Assembly: GCA_001899175.1 (NCBI GenBank)
Contig: MKVH01000013.1
Location: forward strand, 186,001 to 250,000
Direction: 5' to 3'
Length of the DNA stretch: 64,000 bases
DNA from: Candidatus Kapaibacterium thiocyanatum
Lineage (GTDB): Bacteria > Bacteroidota > Ignavibacteria > Kapaibacteriales > Kapaibacteriaceae
Shown: one piece after another, positions 37,735-49,011 of the stretch
Position numbering within the stretch: position 1 is the stretch's first letter
Layout of the letters: every line of letters begins with the position of its first letter
Notes under the pieces: model-generated
Databases searched by the model: none
What the model was told of the DNA's origin: nothing
Seen by the model: only the letters and a program-made list of their open reading frames with translations
Program-made: the position numbers and the translations under genes

Positions 37735-39567
37735 ATGCGTAGGCAACGCCGCACACTCGATGACTACTTCTCAGCCGCACGTGGCGAACAGTCGCCGGTT
37801 TCAGCCGAGGACCTGCGCCGCATGGTGGATCTCCCCTCCAACCCCATTCCACAAGGCACAACGATGATGACGAAGATACTTGGCATATCCACGGCCGCAC
37901 TCGCCGCCGCTGCCGGTGCCTCCATCCTGATCATCCACGATGGATCGGATACCGGAAAGAAGCTCACAGTGGACAGCGTCATGCCGGCCACGAAAGCTCC
38001 AGAACAACTGGCGAACCTTGCCGCCCCCGTCCATACGGACGACAGGATCACCACGAAAACCAGCCATACGACCGTCGGGAGGCCTGCCGAGGCCCCGACA
38101 CCGCCCATGCCCCCGCTTCCGCCCGTTACGGCCCTCGAAGCCGATGCCACGATCCTCCTGGCCCTCGACCTGAAGGAGGACTGCCTGCGCCAGATCGCCA
38201 CGGCGATCGAGCAGGTACCGACGGCATTCGGAGCCTGCTCGGACAACACACCTCGCCCCATCATGGTCACCAGTGCCAATGGCCGCGGCCACGTTGTCCT
38301 GCAGCACGGCACGATCGCCAATGCCAATACCCTCATTCCCGTCGCCGCGAAGAACGGCGATGACGATGTCCTGATGTGGTTTCCGCCCACGCAGGACTTC
38401 ATGAAGTCGCTTCCGGACAGCCTCGTCAAGCCTCTCGAGGAAGTCCTCGAAATGGATATCCATGTGACCGACGACGGCGGTCAGATGACGGTCAGACGGA
38501 AGCACCGGAACGACGACGGTACGATGGCCGAAACGGAGGACATCATCGGCCTGTCGGACATGAAGTCCATGGTGAAGCGACTCGATGGCAAGCTGAACGA
38601 TCCTGCGCTGGCCAAGCATATGCAGCTACTCCGGAAGCAGCTCAAGAACATGATGGACGACAGTTCACAGATCGTCTTCGACAAGGACAGTCTCCCGTAT
38701 CTGCTCCAGGATATCCCTGCCCCTGTAGATATACTGGAGGTCGATGCTCCGGAATTCGACGCCAAGGTCGACTCCATCATGAAGGATTTCCCGAACGTCC
38801 AGATGAGGATCGATTCCGTCATGAAGGATATGCCCATGATGCAGATGAAGGTCGATTCGATCATGAAGGACTTTCCGAACATCCAGATGAGGATCGATTC
38901 CGTCATGAAGGACTTTCCGGCGAAGCAGCGGATGATCGACTCCATCATGAAGACGATGCCGAATACCCGTCTCATGATCAAACGCTTCGGCAAGGACTCG
39001 GTCGTCGATATACAGATCGATGTGGATTCGGCGACGACGACGATGCCGAACTCCCACGTCATCGTCAAACGCATGGACGCGAAGCCACTTCAGTACAAGA
39101 TCGATACGAGAATCAATGTCACGGATTCGACGACGAAATCGACGAAGTCGATGCACGTACGCAGCCGCGTCCAGGTTCTCAGGTCCCCGGCAGCGAGAGG
39201 CGGCATCATCGTTCTGTCCAGACGTGACGTGATGAATGAACCCGAGGTCAAGGCAGGTGCTGTCACCGGCCTGCAGGAAACGTGGCGGGAAACGAGCGGT
39301 GCCGTCGAAACGACGGGCGTCTTCCCGAATCCGACGAGTGACGGTGGTGCGACGATGTCGTTCACGCTCGCCGAGGATCGCAACGTCAGCATCGCGCTGC
39401 ACGATCTCACCGGTGCGAAGGTCACGGACCTCGTCCGGAACTCGCCTCGCAGGGCTGGCACGGGCCAACTGGCCTTCACGCTTCCGGGCGTCACACCCGG
39501 AATGTACCTCGTGACGCTTACGACCGATCGTGGCGAACGTGCCGTACAGCGGCTCATCGTCCAGTAA
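37735..39567 (+). CDS. Probable anti-sigma-headed membrane protein with 14-residue repeats and T9SS sorting domain
   Basis: The 610-residue protein is unlike any single family I recognise. Residues 1-43 are a charged cytoplasmic-looking head (LDDYFSAARGEQSPVSAEDL) similar in pattern to anti-sigma heads paired with ECF factors. One hydrophobic segment follows at about 46-66 (ILGISTAALAAAAGASILII). A Pro-rich stretch and globular region come next. Five tandem 14-residue repeats occupy residues 344-413 with the pattern K/R-V/I-D-S-I/V-M-K-D-F-P-N-x-Q-M. The last 85 residues form a type IX secretion sorting domain (GVFPNPTSDGGATMSFTL, then LPGVTPGMYLVTLTT). It begins 4 bp after the sigma gene and ends at a strong terminator, so the two form one unit. 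The anti-sigma role is inference. Confidence 0.7.
   Translation: MRRQRRTLDDYFSAARGEQSPVSAEDLRRMVDLPSNPIPQGTTMMTKILGISTAALAAAAGASILIIHDGSDTGKKLTVDSVMPATKAPEQLANLAAPVHTDDRITTKTSHTTVGRPAEAPTPPMPPLPPVTALEADATILLALDLKEDCLRQIATAIEQVPTAFGACSDNTPRPIMVTSANGRGHVVLQHGTIANANTLIPVAAKNGDDDVLMWFPPTQDFMKSLPDSLVKPLEEVLEMDIHVTDDGGQMTVRRKHRNDDGTMAETEDIIGLSDMKSMVKRLDGKLNDPALAKHMQLLRKQLKNMMDDSSQIVFDKDSLPYLLQDIPAPVDILEVDAPEFDAKVDSIMKDFPNVQMRIDSVMKDMPMMQMKVDSIMKDFPNIQMRIDSVMKDFPAKQRMIDSIMKTMPNTRLMIKRFGKDSVVDIQIDVDSATTTMPNSHVIVKRMDAKPLQYKIDTRINVTDSTTKSTKSMHVRSRVQVLRSPAARGGIIVLSRRDVMNEPEVKAGAVTGLQETWRETSGAVETTGVFPNPTSDGGATMSFTLAEDRNVSIALHDLTGAKVTDLVRNSPRRAGTGQLAFTLPGVTPGMYLVTLTTDRGERAVQRLIVQ
38764..38973 (+). repeat. 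Five tandem 42-bp coding repeats
   Basis: The repeats encode five copies of a 14-residue unit with core DSIMKDFPNxQM inside the T9SS-tailed protein. Copies 1-4 are close to identical in protein sequence; copy 5 has drifted (DSIMKTMPNTRL). Confidence 0.85.
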
Positions 39568-39597
39568 TCGGGTAGTCCACACCGACGCTGTTCTTCG

Positions 39598-39628
39598 ATC
39601 CCCGTTCCGGCTATGCCGGGACGGGGAT
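39598..39628. terminator. Intrinsic terminator after the ECF-sigma unit
   Basis: A 14-bp stem (ATCCCCGTTCCGGC with GCCGGGACGGGGAT, one G-T pair) has loop TAT. No long T run follows (TTCC), but stem strength and position 30 bp after the stop support the call. Confidence 0.65.
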
Positions 39629-39980
39629 TTCCGATTCTGCGGGAGGAGGTCGGCATAGTTCTTCCGGGCAGACGCGGTATCGGCGAAATCCTCGAAGACG
39701 TAGTGGAGATGCGCACGTCCGTGTTCCACGGTAGCTCTTGACACCCCCTTATTGGAGACATTCGACATCGGCTTCTTCCCGTAGCGAGGCTCCGCATACC
39801 ACAGAGCCCGATGTACCTTCAGCACCCGGCCATGGCGGTCCTGCCGGCATGGATAACAGGAGTATCAGCAACCATGCAGTATTCATCAGCGCGTCCCTCC
39901 GTCGGTTCGACATCCATACCGTGAACGCCGGGATTCGTGATCGTATCCGACGGCCATGCGTCGTTCGGCAACGGGTCACG
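39629..39980. other. 352-bp gap between convergent genes without a supported gene
   Basis: No RNA gene or clear promoter is visible. On the minus strand one frame is open from a GTG near 39825 through the terminator into the antisense of the preceding gene; its first 75 codons look protein-like (YVFEDFADTASARKNYADLL) but the frame has no independent end. Another minus-strand frame at 39749-39886 encodes a 45-residue peptide with a hydrophobic start (MNTAWLLILLLSMPAG). Either could be a decayed or very small gene, and I support neither. Confidence 0.4.
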
Positions 39981-42440
39981 TCAGAACGTCGCCATCGTCA
40001 ACGTGAAGAAGAACTGCGGCATGGCGCGCTGGGATATCCGGGCCGAGATATCGAAGCGGAGCAGCAGCAGGATGCGGTTGATGCCGAGACCGACCTCATA
40101 GTAGAGCTTCTCGGCCGTATTGTTCGTGGTATTGAGCGTCGTCCCCGTATAGGCCAGTGTCCTGTCCCGGAACGCCGTCCACCCTATGCTTCCCATGGCG
40201 ATGAATTCGATGCCGAAGCTGGCCACGTTGGGAATCCGGAGCAGACCCGGAATGACTTCACCGAAGTTGTGCGCGAGGGCGAGAGATACGTAGCGGTCGC
40301 CGTAGAATTCCTTCACGCGTACGCCGCGGAATGCGCTGCCGCTCACGATGCCGCTTACCGCCGATTCCAGACTGAAGAACCGCTGCGGGGGGACGTCCCC
40401 GTCCGACCACCCGGCATTGAGACTGACGTCGAGGGTCCACAACGGCATGGTCGCGATCCGGGCGAGGGCATGGACTTCGAGCCAGCGGAAGCGGAAGTCG
40501 CTGGGCAGGATTGACGGCTCCGATAATTCGCCGCTGATTCCGAGACCCGTCCTGGAAAGATTCCGTTGAGGGTTGTAGGAGAGGTAGAGGTCGCCTCCCA
40601 ACGTCTGCATGTTCCCGCCGAAGATCGCCGGATTGTCGCGTACCGGCGCATCCCTGTTGAAGATGGAGAAGCTCGACCGTTGCCGTGCCGTCTCCTGGCG
40701 TTCGCTGCGGACGAAGACCCGGAGCCGAGAAGGACGTTCGTAGACGTCGTTGCGGATGAAGCGGAGCTGTCCCCAGCCGTAGGACAGCCCCGCTTCCCAA
40801 CCGGTTGCGTAGTAGTAGTCGCCGTAGTCGTTGTTGAAGAGCAGGGAGGTGAAGGTGATCAGCGCATTCCGTACGGCGAAGGGGTTGTCCCGCCGCTGCA
40901 GCCGCCGCGATACGTTACCGTCGATGCTCCATCGCTGCCGGTCGTCGACGAACAGCGTGGCTCCCAGTGTACCATAGAGACGTCGGTCATCCACACCGTA
41001 GCCACCGAGCGCCAGCACTTCGACGATCGTGTCGGGCCGCACACGTATTCCCGCACCGACGTAGGCACCGTGGATGCGGTTGTAGCGGAAGACGTCGTCG
41101 AATCCCGTGAATGGACTTCTTCCCAGCCTGGCGATGGTTCTCGTGACGGGACCGATGTAGCGGTCGAGAAACGTCGTGGTCATCAGACTGTCGGGATTCT
41201 CCTGCGCGAGGCGGATCTCTTCGTAGGCCAGTTCTTCTTCCCTGCGTAATGGAATCTTGACGTGCGTTCGCCAGAACGTGGAATCGAAGCTGTCCGCATC
41301 GGCGCTGGCTTCCACACGGCGCCGATCGAAGACGTCGTCGTCGAACACGGCGCGCAGGTCGTAGTCGTAGCAGAAGTTCTCGATCGTGATGTCCAGGCGC
41401 GGAGAAAGCAGGAAGAGAATGTCGGCCTTCATACTGCTCGCGATGGAAAGAGCCTCGGGCATGAGGGCGGCTCCACCGAGCTCGGTGAACGTCTGTCGAT
41501 AGGAAAGCGCCGCATCGAACGGCAGGTTCACGGCACGATTCGGCAGAAGCCTCACCTCCACGGGAACGTAGCGCAGTGTGTTGATGAAGATGCTGCCCGT
41601 GAAGCCCCGTCGTGCGGAACTCTTCGGTTCCACATCGATACGGACGATGGAATCCTCTTCGTTGCTCATCAACGTGAAGTCGTAGACGTCGATGGCGTCG
41701 GTGGCGAACGGACTCGCGATTTCCTGATCGAGGATGTTGACGACGTCGTCGTAGACGTTCAGGTTCGTACCGAACGTGACGAAGTTCGCCTGGGCGGGAA
41801 TGTTCGCCGTCTGCCTGCGCTGGATGATCTCGTTGAACGACCGGCCCGGACGTTCGACGTATCCCTTCGAGAAGCTTTCCAGGATGCTGAAGACCGTCGT
41901 GTCTCCCCTGCCCGAACTCCTGCTCGCCGTGGCGGTATCGGTGACGGCCACGAACTTCGAATACAGAAGGTAGGTATAACGGCGGATGGTATCGTTCTGT
42001 GCGGCCTTCCTGGCCAGCACCTTGCGCATGATCCGGACGGCGGGATCTTCGGCGACGACGACGACTTCACGGGCACGGAGCGGCTCCTCCGTGAGTCGCA
42101 CCGTCAGTCGTGCGTTCTCCAGCGGCAGCCGGACCTGCTGCGTACGGTAGCCGATCAGCGAATACGTGAGAGTGACGCTGTCGGCGCCGGACGGAATGCG
42201 AAGCAGGAAGGCACCGCCCTTGCTGGAAACGGTGCCGAGTCTCATACCATCCACCCTGATCGTCACGAAGCGCAGCTCTTCGCCCGACCCTGCGTCGAGA
42301 ATGGTGCCGCGCATCGTGACCAGTGAATCCGTCGTACGTGCATGCGCGGAAACGTTCCACGCCAGACCGAGCAGCAGGATGCAGCATCCTGCCACGAAGC
42401 TATTGACCGACGATCTGCAGAACGTTCTGCTGTGCTGCAT
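39981..42440 (-). CDS. DUF5686 / carboxypeptidase-regulatory-like outer-membrane protein
   Basis: The 819-residue protein has a signal peptide (SFVAGCCILLLGLAWNVSAHA), then a CarboxypepD_reg-like beta-sandwich at about residues 40-125 (MRGTILDAGSGEELRFVTIRVDG, then LTYSLIGYRTQQV). A long region follows (IMRKVLARKAAQND, YLLYSKF) typical of DUF5686. The C-terminal half is beta-strand-rich and ends with FFFTLTMATF, an outer-membrane barrel end. Such proteins are nearly confined to the FCB group; their role is unknown. The chosen ATG at 42440 overlaps the end of the solute-binding protein gene by 41 bp. A GTG at 42395 would avoid the overlap but would remove the basic part of the signal peptide. 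Confidence 0.78.
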   Translation of the reverse strand: MQHSRTFCRSSVNSFVAGCCILLLGLAWNVSAHARTTDSLVTMRGTILDAGSGEELRFVTIRVDGMRLGTVSSKGGAFLLRIPSGADSVTLTYSLIGYRTQQVRLPLENARLTVRLTEEPLRAREVVVVAEDPAVRIMRKVLARKAAQNDTIRRYTYLLYSKFVAVTDTATASRSSGRGDTTVFSILESFSKGYVERPGRSFNEIIQRRQTANIPAQANFVTFGTNLNVYDDVVNILDQEIASPFATDAIDVYDFTLMSNEEDSIVRIDVEPKSSARRGFTGSIFINTLRYVPVEVRLLPNRAVNLPFDAALSYRQTFTELGGAALMPEALSIASSMKADILFLLSPRLDITIENFCYDYDLRAVFDDDVFDRRRVEASADADSFDSTFWRTHVKIPLRREEELAYEEIRLAQENPDSLMTTTFLDRYIGPVTRTIARLGRSPFTGFDDVFRYNRIHGAYVGAGIRVRPDTIVEVLALGGYGVDDRRLYGTLGATLFVDDRQRWSIDGNVSRRLQRRDNPFAVRNALITFTSLLFNNDYGDYYYATGWEAGLSYGWGQLRFIRNDVYERPSRLRVFVRSERQETARQRSSFSIFNRDAPVRDNPAIFGGNMQTLGGDLYLSYNPQRNLSRTGLGISGELSEPSILPSDFRFRWLEVHALARIATMPLWTLDVSLNAGWSDGDVPPQRFFSLESAVSGIVSGSAFRGVRVKEFYGDRYVSLALAHNFGEVIPGLLRIPNVASFGIEFIAMGSIGWTAFRDRTLAYTGTTLNTTNNTAEKLYYEVGLGINRILLLLRFDISARISQRAMPQFFFTLTMATF

Positions 42441-43656
42441 CGAGAGCTTGCTGGGGTGTGGCGTTACCGTAGAGGACTTCGACGACGGCATCTTCGATCA
42501 CTGCCTGGATGTCGAGCCAACGCGGATGTACCGGCGTCATGCGCGCATGTTCCAACTGCCGCGCGAATGCCGCCTTGTCCGCGTCGGCCGTCAACGACGG
42601 ATCACGGAAGAAAGCCTTGTCGGCCGGGAAGCCGGCTTCCGTCACCTTCGCGCAGAACTTGATCGCATTGGCGCCGTTCGTCATATACCTCACGAAGTCA
42701 CGCGAAAGCTGCGTGTTGCCGGTTTTCGCACTGACGGCCAGGTATTCACCACCGGCGAAGGAAATGCCCGGGACGACCTGCCCGCCCTCGGACGTACCGG
42801 GCATGGCCAGCAGACGATACCGGAGGGACGGATTGGCCTTCAGCTTCTTGATGATCCAGGATCCCGACGGCCAGAGGGCAACCTTGCCCTGGACGAAGGA
42901 GGCGTCGATCTGACGTTGGGTTTCCACGAAGCCGGTACGGGCCAGGTCGGCGTAGAGCGTGAAGGCACGGACGTTCTGCGGGCTGTTGAGGACGGGACGG
43001 CCGGTGGCATCGAAGACGTCACCTCCGAGCGTCCACATGAAGGGCAGAATCTTCTTGTAGAGACGATTGGCATCGGCACCATTCGCTCCGAAACCGTATT
43101 GGCCGCGCTCCTGTACGGCACGTGCGGCAGCCAGAAGATCGTCGAGTGTCTGGATATCCTTCGTCCATCCTGCCTGCTTGAGCAGTCCGTCGTTCGCGAA
43201 CATCACGCGCGTGTCGAGGGTCCAGGGATAGGCGAAACACCGGTTGTTCCATATACCCGGAGCGATACTGTAGGACACGAAGCCTCCGACACCCGCGCTG
43301 TCGCCCGGAAGCTGCATGAGGACGCCCGAGCTCGAGAACTGGGCCACCCAGTCCGATCCGAGTTCCACCACGTCCGGCGCCTGTCCGGAATTGAAGGCCG
43401 CCTGGAGTTTTGCCTTGCCGTCGTTCCAGGAAAGCTCCGTGAGTTCCACCGTACACTTGTTCTCGACCTCGAAGGCCTTCACGACTTCCTGAAGTGCCGC
43501 CTTCTGTCCCGGCTCGGACCAGAAATGCCAGAACCGGATGGTGCGGGATGTGGCAGGACGATCCGACTCACCGGAAGAGCAGGCGGAAAACGCCAGAACG
43601 GCCGATGAAAGAACGAGGACGGAAATACTTCGGAAGACAGTATTCATGCGGTTCAT
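42400..43656 (-). CDS. Extracellular solute-binding lipoprotein (ABC transporter, family 1)
   Basis: The 418-residue protein has a lipoprotein signal (VLAFSAC, Cys at about residue 26). It then has the family-1 (maltose/glycerol-3-phosphate type) binding fold: IRFWHFWSEPGQKAALQEVVKAFE, APDVVELGSDWVAQF, AYPWTLDTRVMFAN, VQGKVALWPSGSW and ISFAGGEYLAVS. This family captures sugars or related compounds for ABC importers. No permease or ATPase gene lies beside it; the DUF5686 gene overlaps its 3' end, so it is an orphan binding protein here. It is divergent from pyrG. Confidence 0.88.
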   Translation of the reverse strand: MNRMNTVFRSISVLVLSSAVLAFSACSSGESDRPATSRTIRFWHFWSEPGQKAALQEVVKAFEVENKCTVELTELSWNDGKAKLQAAFNSGQAPDVVELGSDWVAQFSSSGVLMQLPGDSAGVGGFVSYSIAPGIWNNRCFAYPWTLDTRVMFANDGLLKQAGWTKDIQTLDDLLAAARAVQERGQYGFGANGADANRLYKKILPFMWTLGGDVFDATGRPVLNSPQNVRAFTLYADLARTGFVETQRQIDASFVQGKVALWPSGSWIIKKLKANPSLRYRLLAMPGTSEGGQVVPGISFAGGEYLAVSAKTGNTQLSRDFVRYMTNGANAIKFCAKVTEAGFPADKAFFRDPSLTADADKAAFARQLEHARMTPVHPRWLDIQAVIEDAVVEVLYGNATPQQALDAAQQNVLQIVGQ

Positions 43657-43681
43657 AGAGCTTTCGGAAATGTTGTTCGGA

Positions 43682-43689
43682 CGAAATTA
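43682..43689 (-). promoter_or_regulatory. Possible -7 element (TAATTTCG) for the solute-binding protein gene
   Basis: On the minus strand TAATTTCG lies 25 nt before the ATG at 43656. It is a one-base variant of TAnnTTTG; a -33 TTG at the normal distance is not seen. Confidence 0.35.
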
Positions 43690-43711
43690 CGACATAAGAG
43701 CTCGCCTCTCA

Positions 43712-43743
43712 TTTGCCGTTGCGACTCAATGGTGGTATTTTTG
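43712..43743 (+). promoter_or_regulatory. Full Bacteroidota-type promoter TTTG-N20-TATTTTTG for pyrG
   Basis: TTTG at 43712-43715 and TATTTTTG at 43736-43743 match both conserved elements with a 20-nt spacer. The leader to the GTG start is about 75 nt. Confidence 0.7.
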
Positions 43744-43811
43744 AGCCCGTCCTTTACGATGTGCGTCCGCACATCATCGAATTCCACACAATCAAGCTCA
43801 TTTGTACCTAA

Positions 43812-46299
<2,488 letters not shown>

Positions 46300-46303
<4 letters not shown>

Positions 46304-47010
46304 ACGATTCCCTTCATGTCTGGATCACGGGGGCGAGCCGCGGTATCGGTGCGGCCATCGCCCAGGTTCTCGGTGAAACTCATCGCTGTACATTGAGTGG
46401 ACGCAATGCGGAGTCCATCGATCAGGTCGCGATGATTCTGCCTGGCGATCACGCGGCTGCTGTCGTCTGCGACGTCGCGGACATGACCAGCGTCAGGAAG
46501 GCGCATACTGCAGCCGTCGAACGCTTCGGTCCCGTCGACGTTCTCGTCAACAACGCAGGGATCGGCATCTTCAAGCCGCTTCTCGATCTGTCCGATCAGG
46601 AATTCGAGGATACGATCGACATCAATCTCAAGGGCATCTTCAACTGTCTGCGTGTCGTGCTGCCGTCGATGAAGCACCGCAGGCAGGGAATGATCATCAC
46701 GATGAATTCCATCGCCGCGGTCACGAATTATGCCGGATGTACCGTCTACGGTGCCAGCAAGGCCGGCGCCCTGGCGCTCACACGCAGCCTGCGCACGGAA
46801 GTGCGCGACTATGGCGTCAAGGTCGTGGACCTGCTCGTCGGCGCGACCTCCACGGACATCTGGGATGCGAAGGCCCGTGACGAATTCGCCGACCGCATGA
46901 TGTCGGCCCTCGACGTCGCCCATCAGGTCGACGACATCGTACGAGGTTTTTCCAATCCCCGTACGCATATTGAAGAACTCGTACTGCGCCCCCAACGCGG
47001 GGATCTTTGA
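46300..47010 (+). CDS. Short-chain dehydrogenase/reductase
   Basis: The 236-residue Rossmann-fold protein has the NAD(P) motif TGASRGIG (residues 10-17) with Arg at position 14 favouring NADP(H), the LVNNAG motif near 82-87, and the catalytic set Asn109, Ser137, Tyr150 and Lys154 (YGASK). The pattern fits classical SDRs, including 3-oxoacyl-ACP reductase-like enzymes; the substrate is unknown. Its ATG overlaps the stop of the GlmU-like gene. It is the third gene of the pyrG operon and precedes the first CAP-domain gene by 42 bp. Confidence 0.88.
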
Positions 47011-47052
47011 CGCGCAGTCCGTTCCCTTTCACATCATCTATCCGGATTCGGA

Positions 47053-48846
47053 ATGAACAGACTACGTCTGCTCGTCATCGTTCTATCGATGACGACGATC
47101 ATCGCATACGCCCAGCCGACACGACAATTCGACAACAGTGATCCATCGGCCGAAGAAGTGTACATGCTCGAGCTGATCAACCGGGCCCGCATGGACCCGG
47201 CGGCAGAAGGCGTACGTCTCATGGATACGGACGACTCCACCGTGCAGGCCGTATACCGACGCCTGGGCATCGACAAGGAGGCGACGAGGAAGGCGTTCGC
47301 AACCTATCCGAAACGGCCTCCACTGGCATTCACCGCCTTGCTGTCCGTCCTCGCCCGCTCCCAGACAAGCGATATGGTCAACAACGGCTACATCGGCCAC
47401 GTCAACTCGCGAGGTGAGAATCTCGAGGAGCGTTACCGGCATGTCCTGTACAAACCATCGGGTTCGTACGGCGAGAATGTCGCCACGTATGCGGGAGGCG
47501 CCTGGTATGGGCACTGCCGGTTGAACGTCGACTGGAGTCCCACCGATCAACAGCCTCTGAGTCGTCGTCTCAACATCATGAATTTCTCCGGTGGCAGCCA
47601 CAACGAAATAGGGATCGGCATCCGTCATCTCAAGCCGGAGGACCAGATATCCGATACCGTCGGCCCCGTCGTGCTCACACAGAACTTCGGTAGCAGCGAG
47701 ACGACATACCTTACCGGTGTAGCATATCAGGACCTCAATCACAACGGGTTCTACGATATGGGAGAGGACATGCGGGGTGCAAGGATCACGCCGGATCGTG
47801 GCGACTACTTCGTGATCACCACCAGTTCGGGTGGCTACACACTTCCCTACGCCGGCACGGGAAGCATGGTGATCACAGCGAGCACGCAGTATTCAGGGAC
47901 GATAACGACGACGGTGGAGCTCCCTGGCACCGAGAACGTGAAGGTCGACTTCGTCTTCCCGTCCGAACCACCACCACAAGTCACGCTGCAGCTTCCGTTG
48001 CATCGTTCCATGAACGTGGAACAGCATGGTACATCCTTCGTATGGAATTCCGCAGGACCGGCCAGCACCTATACGATTCAGGTGGCGACGGCGGAGGACT
48101 TCCATCTCGGCAGTGCGATATGGTCCGAAACGACGACCGACACCACGATGATGCTCGCCCTTCCCTCCTGTCAACGATCCTATTTCTGGCGCGTCAAGGC
48201 GAGGAACGGAGTCGGTACGAGCCCCTGGTCCACGGTCTATGCACTCACGACGGGAGGCACCGTCCCGTCTGCCCCGACATTGCGCTCACCTGCGAGCGAC
48301 GTGGTGGTCGATCACGATGCCTATCTCCATTTCGAATGGGATATGGTACCCGGGGCCAGCGCCCATCATTTCCGCATCTCCCGTAATGCGGGTCTGACGA
48401 ATCCCGTCGTCGACGATTCCGCGATGCACGGTACGACCTTCGATGCTCCCGCGATGCCTCTTTCGGATCAGCCCTTCTTCTGGGGCGTACGTGCATACGA
48501 CGATACCTGTGGCTGGGGTGAATGGGCCACACGGGCTATGACTCCGACGGTAACGTCGATCGACAACGATATCACGTCCGGACCGAACGGCCTCGCAGTA
48601 GTTCCCAATCCCGTGACACCCATGTCGATGCTCGTCATGAACGTCCCGGCCGGAGGCATGGCGACGTTACATCTGGTCGATGCCAACGGCAGCACCATCG
48701 CCACACGTCGACTATCGCTCGATGGGGGCCGTACGACCCTGCCGCTATCGTCGCTTGTCGATACGGATGTCGCGCAGGGCATCTATGGTATCGTACTGTC
48801 GTGCGAAGCGTACGTCCGGTATGTGAACGTGGCCATCATCCGCTGA
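47053..48846 (+). CDS. Secreted CAP-domain protein with T9SS sorting domain (paralogue 1)
   Basis: The 597-residue protein has a signal peptide (LLVIVLSMTTIIAYAQ) and a CAP/SCP (cysteine-rich secretory, PR-1-like) domain at about residues 33-215. This contains EVYMLELINRARMDPAAEG, an HVNSRG-like cavity histidine and SYGENVATY. A Cna-B/SdrD-like segment (LNHNGFYDMGEDMRGARI) and two fibronectin-like repeats with FWRVKARN and FFWGVRAYDD follow. The type IX sorting domain lies at the end (VVPNPVTPMSMLVMNV, then GIYGIVLSCEAYVRYVNVAII). CAP proteins are secreted with varied binding functions. It is followed by a close paralogue in tandem. Confidence 0.85.
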   Translation: MNRLRLLVIVLSMTTIIAYAQPTRQFDNSDPSAEEVYMLELINRARMDPAAEGVRLMDTDDSTVQAVYRRLGIDKEATRKAFATYPKRPPLAFTALLSVLARSQTSDMVNNGYIGHVNSRGENLEERYRHVLYKPSGSYGENVATYAGGAWYGHCRLNVDWSPTDQQPLSRRLNIMNFSGGSHNEIGIGIRHLKPEDQISDTVGPVVLTQNFGSSETTYLTGVAYQDLNHNGFYDMGEDMRGARITPDRGDYFVITTSSGGYTLPYAGTGSMVITASTQYSGTITTTVELPGTENVKVDFVFPSEPPPQVTLQLPLHRSMNVEQHGTSFVWNSAGPASTYTIQVATAEDFHLGSAIWSETTTDTTMMLALPSCQRSYFWRVKARNGVGTSPWSTVYALTTGGTVPSAPTLRSPASDVVVDHDAYLHFEWDMVPGASAHHFRISRNAGLTNPVVDDSAMHGTTFDAPAMPLSDQPFFWGVRAYDDTCGWGEWATRAMTPTVTSIDNDITSGPNGLAVVPNPVTPMSMLVMNVPAGGMATLHLVDANGSTIATRRLSLDGGRTTLPLSSLVDTDVAQGIYGIVLSCEAYVRYVNVAIIR

Positions 48847-48933
48847 TTGTCAGCCACACCCATACCGGTCGTCCCGCCGGTCGGCCTTCCATGGGTGCTG
48901 TTCCGCTCCCCCTACGCATATTGGAGGCTTCGT

Positions 48934-48968
48934 ACCGTGTCCCGGAGCGGGGAGCTCCAGGACACGGT
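48934..48968. terminator. Hairpin between the two CAP-domain genes
   Basis: A stem of 9 bp (ACCGTGTCC/GGACACGGT) plus 4 bp (GGAG/CTCC) separated by one mismatch encloses a 7-nt loop. A T-rich stretch (TTGTTTT) lies about 15 nt downstream, so it may be a terminator or an mRNA processing signal. Confidence 0.5.
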
Positions 48969-49011
48969 CGGTACCGATTCACATTGTTTTCCGGATTTTG
49001 GAGAGTGGAGG

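Noticed and set aside
39600-39886. Two minus-strand frames in the 352-bp gap, one 45-residue peptide with a hydrophobic start and one protein-like frame from 39825
   Set aside because: The peptide lacks a ribosome binding site and recognisable homology; the other frame has no end before the antisense of the upstream gene. Neither can be called a gene without conservation data.
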